From assembly GCA_034435015.1 (NCBI GenBank), contig DAOTYH010000039.1:1-20193 (forward strand): DNA of 20,193 bases, written 5' to 3'. Positions 1-6,545 of the stretch are shown piece by piece; the stretch's first letter is position 1; each line of letters begins with the position of its first letter. This stretch comes from DAOTYH01 sp034435015 (lineage in GTDB: Bacteria > Chloroflexota > Anaerolineae > Aggregatilineales > UBA3940). The notes below the pieces were generated by a model that was given only the letters and a program-made list of their open reading frames with translations, had not been told where the DNA came from and searched no databases. Made by a program: the position numbers and the translations under genes.

Positions 1-202
1 GGGGCAGGTTGGGCAGGGTAGCCGTCGGGAGCGGGGTCGGCGATAATTCAATGGTGGCCAGCGCCTTGCCCGGCGTGGCAAACAGATCGGCCACCACAAA
101 GTCACTGTCACCGGCAGGCTGTGCCTGGCAGGCGATCAAGGCCGTCAGCGCGAGCACCAGCCCTGCCCCTGTAAGCGCCAGAAAACGGAAGATGCGTTTC
201 AT
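1..202 (-). CDS. Lipoprotein, N-terminal fragment (runs off the window)
   Basis: The minus strand carries an open frame from an ATG at 202 to the window edge, 67 codons visible. The N-terminus begins MKRIFRF and has a hydrophobic stretch ending in a lipobox LIAC with cysteine at residue 25, so this is a predicted lipid-anchored exported protein. After the cysteine comes a low-complexity linker with a TPLPTAT motif, a style common in exported Chloroflexota proteins (inference). A ribosome site AGAGG lies about 8 bases upstream of the ATG. The gene is divergent from the glycosyltransferase at 287. The functional domain lies outside the window, so no function can be given. Confidence 0.72.
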   Translation of the reverse strand, partial: MKRIFRFLALTGAGLVLALTALIACQAQPAGDSDFVVADLFATPGKALATIELSPTPLPTATLPNLP

Positions 203-286
203 GTCTTGCCTCTTGAGAGGCAGTGTAGCAAAATCTGGGCTGGAAAGCCAGAATCATTCATCTGCCGCCCTGCCGAAAGGTTCGCC
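203..286. promoter_or_regulatory. Divergent intergenic region with small inverted repeat
   Basis: This 84-base gap separates the minus-strand lipoprotein from the plus-strand glycosyltransferase, so it should hold at least one promoter. I could not identify a convincing -35/-10 pair. A small inverted repeat TGCCTC-TTGA-GAGGCA at 207-222 overlaps the AGAGG ribosome site of the minus-strand gene; on that transcript it could form a 6-bp hairpin hiding the site (inference). The ribosome site GAAAGG for the plus-strand gene is at 275-280. Confidence 0.35.
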
Positions 287-1807
287 ATGTCATCAAAAGC
301 ACGCTGGCTGACAGCCCTTCCCTTCATGGCCGCCGCACTGGCCCTGCTGGCCTGGCTGATCCGCGCCTACTGGCCCTTCACCATAGATGACTCCTTCATC
401 ACCTTTCGCTACGCCGCTCATCTGGCGGCGGGATTGGGGCCGGTCTATAACCCCGGCCTGCCCCGCGCCGAAGGGTACACCACCTTCCTGTGGATGCTGA
501 TCATGGCCATCCCTCATGCGGCAGGGCTGGACGCCGTTGCCTTTGCCAAGTGGGCCGGCGCGGTGATGACAGCCGGCACGCTGGCGGTGGTCTTCTTTTT
601 CACCCTTCACCTGACACGCTTTATGGAAGGCACACTGCGCGGCGCGGCGGCAGGGATGGCGGCGCTCCTGCTGGCCGCCTTCGGGCCGACCTCGCTTCAC
701 GCTGTCGCGGGGATGGAGACCCCTCTTTTCACCCTGCTGTTGACGATCTTCTTGTGGCTGGTGACGGTCTACACGGGCCGCCCAGACGACAAACTCGCCG
801 CCGGGCTGTCGGTCACAGCGCTTCTGCTCGGCTTGACCCGCCCGGAGGGGAATCTGGCCGCGCTGGCCGGGCTGGGTGTGGCCCTCGCGTTGATCCCGCC
901 CCGCCAGCGCCTTTCCCTGCTCAAGACGGCTGGCCTGCTGTACGGCCTGCCCGGCGCGGCCTATTTCATCTGGCGGGCAGTGTATTACGGCACGCTGTTG
1001 CCCTTGCCGTTCTACATTAAGGTAGCCTCTCAGGCGCTTCTGGCGGGCTGGCCGGACGTGGCCTCCTACGGCAGGCATATGCTGGTGCGGCTGGGCGTGC
1101 CGATTGCGCTGGCCCTGCCGCGCGTGCGGCGCGACCTTGTGCCGGCGCTGACAGCCGCAGGGGTGATCGTCGTCTTCTTCCTGTTTCCGGCGCACATCAT
1201 GGGCTATAGCTGGCGCTACCTGTACCCGCTGACGCCGTTTCTGTACGCGCTGGCTGTATCGGGTCTCGGATCGGTGATCGCATGGGGGCGCTCACAGGCG
1301 AAGGTCAGTGCCGCCGCGGCGCCGGCGGCGGCACTGACCGCCTGCCTGCTGATCGGCGGGAGCACGCTGGCCGACACCCGTCAGGAGATCGAAAACGCAC
1401 GCTGGTACGGCTACTCGCTGGAGCACGCCCACGCCGCGCTGGGCCGCCGTCTGGCCGCCTTCCCGGCAGACGGGCAGACGATGGTGCTGGCCATCGGCGA
1501 TGCAGGGGCCGCCCCCTACTATGCCGGATGGCGCACCATAGATACCTTCGGCCTGAACGACCGCACTATCGCGCTGTCAGGGCATGACCCCGGCTATGTG
1601 TTCAGCCACAACCCCGATGTGGTTGTGCTGATCTCGCAGGGGGCAGACGAGTTCACCCCGCGCCTCGAATGGGAACAAGCTCTCTATGAGGCCTGCCGGC
1701 AACATGGACTGGCGAAGATCGCGGTTGTGCCTTTCAATTATTATGACCTGTGGGTCATGGCCGCCCCCGACAGCCCCATTGCGGCCTACCTGCAAGGGGA
1801 ATGGTAG
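287..1807 (+). CDS. GT-C fold glycosyltransferase, polytopic membrane protein
   Basis: This 506-residue protein has a first membrane helix at about residues 8-27 followed by TIDDSFITFRYA, with the aspartate pair D34-D35 in the first external loop. It then has a GPVYNPG..RAEGYTTFLW stretch. This DD-SFI-FRYA plus NPG-EGYT-FLW pattern is typical of GT-C glycosyltransferases that use polyprenyl-phosphate sugars (mannosyl- or arabinosyltransferase-like); the catalytic acidic residue is usually in that loop. About ten further hydrophobic segments follow, and a soluble C-terminal part starts near residue 400. The start at 287 is chosen over in-frame codons from 206 because it has GAAAGG 7 bases upstream and directly precedes the first helix. 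The sugar donor and acceptor are unknown; cell-envelope glycan or protein glycosylation is plausible. Confidence 0.8.
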   Translation: MSSKARWLTALPFMAAALALLAWLIRAYWPFTIDDSFITFRYAAHLAAGLGPVYNPGLPRAEGYTTFLWMLIMAIPHAAGLDAVAFAKWAGAVMTAGTLAVVFFFTLHLTRFMEGTLRGAAAGMAALLLAAFGPTSLHAVAGMETPLFTLLLTIFLWLVTVYTGRPDDKLAAGLSVTALLLGLTRPEGNLAALAGLGVALALIPPRQRLSLLKTAGLLYGLPGAAYFIWRAVYYGTLLPLPFYIKVASQALLAGWPDVASYGRHMLVRLGVPIALALPRVRRDLVPALTAAGVIVVFFLFPAHIMGYSWRYLYPLTPFLYALAVSGLGSVIAWGRSQAKVSAAAAPAAALTACLLIGGSTLADTRQEIENARWYGYSLEHAHAALGRRLAAFPADGQTMVLAIGDAGAAPYYAGWRTIDTFGLNDRTIALSGHDPGYVFSHNPDVVVLISQGADEFTPRLEWEQALYEACRQHGLAKIAVVPFNYYDLWVMAAPDSPIAAYLQGEW

Positions 1808-1845
1808 TTTCTTTTGTTTGTTGTTGCCAAGAAGGGAGTCAAATC

Positions 1846-3837
1846 ATGCGTTCATGGATACGCCTGCCTGCCCTGATTGCGCTGGCCCTGCTCAGCGGGG
1901 CATGTGCCCTTTTGCCGACTGCTGTCGCGCCGACCTCCATGCCGCAGCCCGCCGTCACCGGTAATGCCGCCCCTTCCACCTCTGAGGGACGGGATACCGC
2001 CGCCATTCTGGCAGAACTGGGCAGTTACCCCTGCCCGGACAGCACCTTCACCTGCGTCAAGCTGACTGTGCCGCTCGATCATTTCGACCCGGCCAACACA
2101 GCCGCCATCGAGGTCGTGTTTGCCGTCCTGCCGGCCAGCGGTGAACGGCAGGGGATGTTCGTAACGGTCACAGGCGGGCCGGGGACATCCGGCCTGGCCG
2201 CCGCCGATAATTACACCGCCGCCTTTGACCCCTCCATACCGGAACACTTCGACATCGTGTTCTTTGATCAGCGGGGGGTCGGTGCGTCGGGCGGCCTGCA
2301 ATGCATCAATGCCGCCGCCGCTTATTACCAGACCGACACCCGCACCGACACGCCGGAAGGGGAAGCCGCCCTGATCGAGGCGGCGCGCACCTTCGCCCGT
2401 GACTGCGTCGCCGAGATGGGCGTCCCGCCCGACACTCTGCGCTACTACAGCACCCGTCAGGCCATTGAGGACCTTGAGATGTTCCGGCAGATCATCGGCG
2501 ACGAGAAGTTCTGGCTGTACGGCGAGAGCTACGGCACTCAGTACGCCCAGACCTACGCCGCCGCCTACCCCGATCATCTGGCCGGCCTGATCCTCGACGG
2601 GACAGTTGACCTGACCCTGTCCGGCCCGGATTACTATGTCGAGCAGGCACAGGCTTTCAATGATGTGCTGGTCATGACGCTCGAAGCGTGCAACGCCGAC
2701 CCCGCCTGCGCCGCTCAGGTCGGCGGGGATGCGCTGGCCTTCTACGACGACCTAGCCGCTGAGCTGGCTGTCTCGCCCCAGCCGTTCGCCTTCCCCCTGC
2801 CCGCCGGCGGGACAGCGGAACGCACCTTCTCGCTGGGCGACCTGGAGACCGCCGCCGCCGGCTACTCCTATTCGGAGGGCGGGCGGATGATCTTTCTGCG
2901 CGGGCTGGCCGCCGCCGCCCGCGGCGACCTGACTCTGCTGGCACGCATTGTCTATGACCAGCTCAGCCTTGACCCCGTCACGCTGGAGCCGGTCCTCGAC
3001 CCGGCCTGGTCCGATGCGGCGTATTACACCATCGAGTGCAACGACTACAGCTTCTTTGCCGGCACGCCTGAGGAACGCGCCGAAGCATGGATGCGGGCCG
3101 GCGACGCCGTAGATGCCTCCATCCCGCGGCTGAGTGCGATCTTCTACGGCGACCTGCCGTGTGTGTTCTGGCCGCAGGGTGAGGACAACGTCCCCCGCCC
3201 AGAGCCGTTGATCGCTGAAGGCATCCCGACTATCGTGCTGGGCGCGACCGCCGACGCGGCTACTCCGCTGGCCAACGCACAGCGTGTCTTCAGCCGTCTG
3301 GCCGACGGCTATTTGATCGTCACGGAGGGCGGCCCGCACATCACCTTTGGCTGGGGGCGCAACTGCCCCGATGCTCAGGTGACCAACTTCCTTGTCAAAG
3401 GACAGCTCCCCGATCAGCGTGAGCTGACCTGCGGCGGCCAGGTTATCCGGAGCTACGTCCCCCTCCAGCCGGTGGATGTCTCCGGCTACGCCGATGTGCT
3501 GGACATCTTCACCGCTATAGACACTGACATCTACTTCCTGCCCGAATACTACTACTGGGACCTTGAGACCCCCATCACGACCAGTTGTCCGTACGGGGGC
3601 GGGTTCACGTTCGAGCCGAGCGGCGAAGGCGAGCTGTTTACCTTTACCAACTGCGCCTTTGTGGACGGCTTCATCATGACCGGCACCGGCTCGCTGAACT
3701 ACGACACATGGCTCACCACCGTCGCGGTCACGGTGACCGGCGCGGCTGACGGCTCGCTGACCTACACCCACGCTGACGACGGCACACGCCGCGTCACGGG
3801 GACGTATAACGGGCAAAGCGTTGATCTGTCACGCTGA
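1846..3837 (+). CDS. Alpha/beta-hydrolase lipoprotein, TAP-like peptidase family
   Basis: This 663-residue exported lipoprotein has a signal ending in a lipobox SGAC, with cysteine at residue 20. The oxyanion-hole motif GGPGTSG is at 110-116 and the nucleophile elbow GESYG at 226-230 (Ser228). Asp470 in GATADAATP and His498 in GGPHITFG complete a candidate Ser-Asp-His triad. The order and the C-terminal part after residue 430 match tripeptidyl aminopeptidase/proline iminopeptidase-type hydrolases with a TAP-like C-terminal region. About 140 residues after the hydrolase domain (roughly 520-663) are rich in beta-prone Thr/Gly/Tyr and end at the stop; I do not recognise this extension. The start at 1846 has GAAGGGAG upstream and fits the signal peptide. 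It sits 38 bases after the glycosyltransferase and 8 bases before the regulator gene. Substrate could be peptides or esters. Confidence 0.82.
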   Translation: MRSWIRLPALIALALLSGACALLPTAVAPTSMPQPAVTGNAAPSTSEGRDTAAILAELGSYPCPDSTFTCVKLTVPLDHFDPANTAAIEVVFAVLPASGERQGMFVTVTGGPGTSGLAAADNYTAAFDPSIPEHFDIVFFDQRGVGASGGLQCINAAAAYYQTDTRTDTPEGEAALIEAARTFARDCVAEMGVPPDTLRYYSTRQAIEDLEMFRQIIGDEKFWLYGESYGTQYAQTYAAAYPDHLAGLILDGTVDLTLSGPDYYVEQAQAFNDVLVMTLEACNADPACAAQVGGDALAFYDDLAAELAVSPQPFAFPLPAGGTAERTFSLGDLETAAAGYSYSEGGRMIFLRGLAAAARGDLTLLARIVYDQLSLDPVTLEPVLDPAWSDAAYYTIECNDYSFFAGTPEERAEAWMRAGDAVDASIPRLSAIFYGDLPCVFWPQGEDNVPRPEPLIAEGIPTIVLGATADAATPLANAQRVFSRLADGYLIVTEGGPHITFGWGRNCPDAQVTNFLVKGQLPDQRELTCGGQVIRSYVPLQPVDVSGYADVLDIFTAIDTDIYFLPEYYYWDLETPITTSCPYGGGFTFEPSGEGELFTFTNCAFVDGFIMTGTGSLNYDTWLTTVAVTVTGAADGSLTYTHADDGTRRVTGTYNGQSVDLSR

Positions 3838-3845
3838 GGGGGAAG

Positions 3846-4520
3846 ATGCCTGCTGAGCGCACTCCGCTCGACTGCCTTCGCCGGCATCCCTACTTCCGTC
3901 CGCTCGACCCGCCCCTTCTGGAGAGGCTGGCCGCGCGGGCCGTTTGGCGATCCTTTAACCCCGGCGACACGATCCAATTGGAGGGAGAACCCTCAGCCGG
4001 CCTGTGGCTGATCGAGGAAGGGCGCGTCAAGGTATACAAGCTCAGCCCGGACGGGCGCGAGCACATCCTGCATCTGTGCGGCCCCGGCGACTCGTTCAAC
4101 GACATCGCGGCACTGGACGGCGGCCCCAACCCGTCCAGTGCCGCCTCGCTGGGGCATACCCTGGCTCTGAACCTCCCCTCGGAAGCCTTTAGCGCGGCCC
4201 TGTGTGAAAGTCTCCCGCTGGCGCAGGCCGTCATCCGCACCTTGACCGGTCGGGTGCGGTCGCTGGTCCAGCAGATCGAAGACCTTGCGCTTCATTCAGT
4301 CACCACCCGTCTGGCCCGCTTCCTGCTGGAACAGGCTGAATCGCCTGCGCTGAGCGGGCCGGGCATCACCCGCGCGGCAGTAGCCGCCCATCTGGCCGCC
4401 ACGCCGGAGACGATCAGCCGCGGCCTGCGGGCACTGGAACAGATCGGCGCGATCCAGTTTGACCGTCACCGCATCGTCATCGTGGATGAAGGCATCCTGC
4501 GGGCCATTGCGCTGATATAA
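3846..4520 (+). CDS. CRP/FNR-family transcription regulator with FNR-type recognition helix
   Basis: This 224-residue protein has an N-terminal cyclic-nucleotide-binding-like beta-roll (about 20-125, with the NPGDTIQLEGEPSAGLWLIEEGRVKVY signature), a dimerisation helix (about 125-155) and a C-terminal winged helix-turn-helix. The recognition helix reads TPETISRGLRALEQ; Glu188, Ser191 and Arg192 correspond to the E-x-x-S-R residues by which FNR reads TTGAT. Only three cysteines (10, 78, 120) are present and there is no FNR-type N-terminal cysteine cluster, so it is probably not an iron-sulfur oxygen sensor. DNR/NnrR-type regulators sensing NO through heme are one alternative. A matching FNR box lies 19 bases after its stop codon, in front of the ferredoxin-octaheme operon, which is its likely target. 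Ribosome site GGGGGA at 3837-3842. Confidence 0.88.
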   Translation: MPAERTPLDCLRRHPYFRPLDPPLLERLAARAVWRSFNPGDTIQLEGEPSAGLWLIEEGRVKVYKLSPDGREHILHLCGPGDSFNDIAALDGGPNPSSAASLGHTLALNLPSEAFSAALCESLPLAQAVIRTLTGRVRSLVQQIEDLALHSVTTRLARFLLEQAESPALSGPGITRAAVAAHLAATPETISRGLRALEQIGAIQFDRHRIVIVDEGILRAIALI

Positions 4521-4538
4521 GGGCCAAGCCTCCTCTTC

Positions 4539-4552
4539 TTGATCCAGATCAA
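4539..4552 (+). promoter_or_regulatory. FNR-type operator TTGATCCAGATCAA
   Basis: This is a perfect match to the FNR/ANR/DNR consensus TTGAT-N4-ATCAA. Its centre (4545.5) is 41.5 bases upstream of the start point (about 4587) implied by the -10 hexamer at 4575-4580, which is the class II activation geometry. It lies just after the gene for a CRP/FNR regulator whose recognition helix carries the FNR-type E-x-x-S-R residues. Confidence 0.85.
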
Positions 4553-4574
4553 CGACATCCTGCCCTGCCGCCCC

Positions 4575-4580
4575 TATGCT
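4575..4580 (+). promoter_or_regulatory. -10 element TATGCT of the FNR-type promoter
   Basis: TATGCT matches TATAAT at four positions. There is no good -35 hexamer; the FNR box occupies that position, as expected for a class II activator-dependent promoter. The inferred transcription start is near 4587, giving a leader of about 50 bases before the ferredoxin gene. Confidence 0.65.
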
Positions 4581-4588
4581 GAAGATCG

Positions 4589-4613
4589 GGGGATGAGCAG
4601 ACCTCTCATCCCC
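4589..4613 (+). other. 5' leader hairpin, 9-bp perfect stem
   Basis: GGGGATGAG at 4589-4597 pairs perfectly with CTCATCCCC at 4605-4613 around a 7-base loop. It begins within about two bases of the predicted transcription start, so the mRNA would open with a stable stem-loop. No T tract follows, so it does not look like a terminator; a 5' stabilising or translation-control hairpin is more likely (inference). Confidence 0.6.
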
Positions 4614-4637
4614 TAGACGGCGTCACCCTGAGGGAGG

Positions 4638-4865
4638 ATGGATCACCAGCAATGGCTTCCGCGCATTGATCAGGCCCGCTGTACCGCCTGCGGCGACTGT
4701 ATCGCACTGTGCCCCGCCGGCGCACTGGGACGCCTTGAGGGGAAGGCGTCCCTGATCAACGCGGAGGCCTGCACCTACTGTACCGCCTGTGAGGACATCT
4801 GCCCTGCGGGCGCAATTGAACTGCCGTTTCTGGTGTGTATATCTGCTTCGAAGCCAAAGGAGTAA
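4638..4865 (+). CDS. Small 2x[4Fe-4S] ferredoxin-type protein
   Basis: This 75-residue protein carries two complete cluster motifs: C15-x2-C18-x2-C21-x3-C25-P and C45-x2-C48-x2-C51-x3-C55-P, each followed by AGA. This is the bacterial 8Fe ferredoxin pattern, predicted cytoplasmic with no signal peptide. A stop codon nine bases upstream in the same frame fixes the ATG at 4638, and the purine-rich GAGGGAGG run abuts it, so ribosome-site spacing is unusually tight. It is the first gene behind the FNR-type promoter and precedes the cupin by 6 bases, with the cupin ribosome site overlapping its stop codon. It could supply electrons to a cytoplasmic partner or take part in sensing; nothing in the window identifies the partner. 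Confidence 0.88.
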   Translation: MDHQQWLPRIDQARCTACGDCIALCPAGALGRLEGKASLINAEACTYCTACEDICPAGAIELPFLVCISASKPKE

Positions 4866-4871
4866 CGGGCA

Positions 4872-5192
4872 ATGACCGCTCCCTATACCTTGATCCCCAG
4901 CCTGAATGAACTGCTTACCGAAGTCCCGCAGGACAGTATCCTCAGCCGCACCTTCTATAGCGACGATCAGGTCAAGGCTGTCCTCTTCAGCTTTGCGGCA
5001 GGGCAGGAGCTTTCGGAGCATACCGCCTCAGTGCCTGCCATCATCCACATCCTGCACGGCGAGGCCGAGCTGACGCTGGGCGGCGACCGCATCGAAGGCC
5101 GCGCCGGCACCTGGATTCACATGCCGCCCAACCTTCAGCACAGCATCACCGCCAGAACGCCGCTGATCATACTGCTGACGATGGGACGATAG
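4872..5192 (+). CDS. Single-domain cupin protein
   Basis: This 106-residue protein is a compact beta-barrel cupin. Motif 1 is seen as AGQELSEH (His50) continuing to IIHILHGEAELTLGG, and motif 2 as GTWIHMPPNLQHSI (His90). The usual second histidine of the HxH pair is replaced by alanine (residue 52), so metal binding would rely on fewer ligands or on H59/H62. No signal peptide, so predicted cytoplasmic. Ribosome site AAAGGAG at 4856-4862. Small cupins of this kind occur in nitrogen-oxide and low-oxygen stress operons, where their role is often unknown. Its position between the ferredoxin and the octaheme cytochrome suggests a shared regulon. Confidence 0.82.
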   Translation: MTAPYTLIPSLNELLTEVPQDSILSRTFYSDDQVKAVLFSFAAGQELSEHTASVPAIIHILHGEAELTLGGDRIEGRAGTWIHMPPNLQHSITARTPLIILLTMGR

Positions 5193-5217
5193 GCCGCCTC
5201 CCTGACTCAGCACCCGT

Positions 5218-5232
5218 TTGACCGGTAGTCAA
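5218..5232 (+). promoter_or_regulatory. Inverted repeat TTGAC-N5-GTCAA upstream of octaheme gene
   Basis: TTGAC and GTCAA form perfect 5-base arms around a 5-base centre (CGGTA), 28 bases before the octaheme ATG. It resembles an FNR-family half-site pair but the spacer is one base too long and the inner base is C/G rather than T/A. It may be a second operator or chance. Confidence 0.3.
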
Positions 5233-5259
5233 GTTTCCAACGCATCACAAGGAGGGTAC

Positions 5260-6543
5260 ATGACACCAAGCGAACCACAGAGTCCTGGTCATTTTATGCG
5301 TGTCCTGATCATTGGTCTGGTCGCCGTGATTGTAGTGCTGGGCTTTGCGTTGATCATGCTGGCCATTGGCGGGTCGCGTGCCTCGATGCCTGCCGCCGAA
5401 CAGAGGGTGGACGCGCTCGCCAACAGCACCGACCGGTGCGTGGTCTGCCACCGCCGCACCACGCCGGGGATTGTGTCCCAGTACGGGCACAGCACGATGG
5501 CCGCCGCCGAAGTCACCTGCCGCGACTGCCATGAGGTCAGCGCAGGCTACGCCGGCGCGGTAGAGCATGAGGGGACGTATGTCCTCAACCAGCCGACAAC
5601 GGCCATGTGCCGGACCTGCCACACTCAGGAGGTAGCTCAGTTTGAGCAAAGCCGCCATGGGCTTCCGGCTTACGTCGCTTTTGCCGGCAGTGCCGGCCTG
5701 TCACCCGAACTGCTGGCCCAGTACGAGTCCATCCCAGAGGGGCAGTTCGCACCCGACCGGTCGCGCAATGCGTTGTTCGTCATCGAGGGGCCGGACTTGA
5801 CGCCCTTTGCCTGCGAGTCATGCCACAACATCGGCAGGCCTGCCGCTGACGGATCGGTCGGCCAGTGCTGGAAGTGCCACATCCGGCACGAGTTCAGCCT
5901 TGAGCAGGCCCGCAAACCGGAAACCTGCAACGCCTGCCACATCGGGCCGGATCACCCCCAGTGGGAGATTTATCAGGAGTCGCCGCACGGCATCGCCTAC
6001 ATGACGATGGGGCATACGTGGAACTGGGAGGCGGAGGCCGGCACGCTGACCGTGGTGGACTTCCCGGCGCCGACCTGTGCCACCTGCCACTTCAGCGGGT
6101 TCGGGGCAAGCGGCACAACCCATGATACCGGCGACCGCCTGACGTGGTTTCTGGCCGCGCCGATCAGCGAACGGCGCCCCGGCTGGCAGGATAACATGGT
6201 ACGGATGCAGAACGTCTGCCTGGAGTGCCACAACCGGAACTTCATCTCATCCTTCTACGCCAGCGCCGACAGGGCTACCGAAGCGGTCAACGCGCTGGTT
6301 GAGGAGGGCAATGACATCATGACCCCGCTCCGCGAGGCAGGTCTGCTGACCGATGCGCCGTTTGACCAGCCGATTGACTTCACCTACTTCGAGCTGTGGC
6401 ATCACTGGGGGCGTACAGCCAAGTTCGGCATCTGGATGCAGGGGCCGGATTACACGCAGTGGCACGGCGTGTATGAGATGCTCAGCGATCTGGCTGAACT
6501 GCGCGAGCTGAGCGCCGGGCTGACGGGCGGGTCGGAGCCGTAG
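5260..6543 (+). CDS. Membrane-anchored octaheme cytochrome c, HAO family
   Basis: This 427-residue protein has one N-terminal membrane helix (about 14-37) and then an extracytoplasmic domain with exactly eight CXXCH heme motifs, at residues 60, 87, 117, 185, 203, 223, 273 and 320. No CXXCK motif is present, which argues against NrfA or Onr nitrite reductases. Sequence around heme 6 (GPDHPQWEIYQESPHGIAY), the TTHDTGDRLTWFLAAPIS stretch before heme 8 and the C-terminal HHWGRTAKFG...GPDYTQWHG (381-403) match octaheme hydroxylamine oxidoreductases. Tyr398 is a candidate for the P460 cross-linking tyrosine, but alignment is needed to decide. It is shorter than typical HAO (over 500 residues) and membrane-tethered. 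The start at 5260 has AAGGAGGG; an upstream TTG at 5218 is less likely. Likely reaction: reduction or oxidation of hydroxylamine, NO or nitrite (inference). Confidence 0.88.
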   Translation: MTPSEPQSPGHFMRVLIIGLVAVIVVLGFALIMLAIGGSRASMPAAEQRVDALANSTDRCVVCHRRTTPGIVSQYGHSTMAAAEVTCRDCHEVSAGYAGAVEHEGTYVLNQPTTAMCRTCHTQEVAQFEQSRHGLPAYVAFAGSAGLSPELLAQYESIPEGQFAPDRSRNALFVIEGPDLTPFACESCHNIGRPAADGSVGQCWKCHIRHEFSLEQARKPETCNACHIGPDHPQWEIYQESPHGIAYMTMGHTWNWEAEAGTLTVVDFPAPTCATCHFSGFGASGTTHDTGDRLTWFLAAPISERRPGWQDNMVRMQNVCLECHNRNFISSFYASADRATEAVNALVEEGNDIMTPLREAGLLTDAPFDQPIDFTYFELWHHWGRTAKFGIWMQGPDYTQWHGVYEMLSDLAELRELSAGLTGGSEP

Positions 6544-6545
6544 CC

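Noticed and set aside
293..1195. Long open frame on the minus strand opposite the glycosyltransferase
   Set aside because: It is rich in Arg/Gln/Gly/His with no domain or ribosome site, and is antisense to a clear membrane protein; such frames arise from GC-rich codon use.
2752..3816. 354-codon open frame on the minus strand opposite the hydrolase
   Set aside because: No recognisable motif and fully antisense to a protein with a consistent catalytic triad.
3846..4520. Iron-sulfur oxygen sensor FNR
   Set aside because: The N-terminal cysteine cluster is absent; cysteines at 10, 78 and 120 do not match its spacing.
5260..6543. NrfA or Onr-type nitrite reductase for the octaheme protein
   Set aside because: No CXXCK motif is present, all eight heme motifs are CXXCH, and HAO-specific landmarks are seen.
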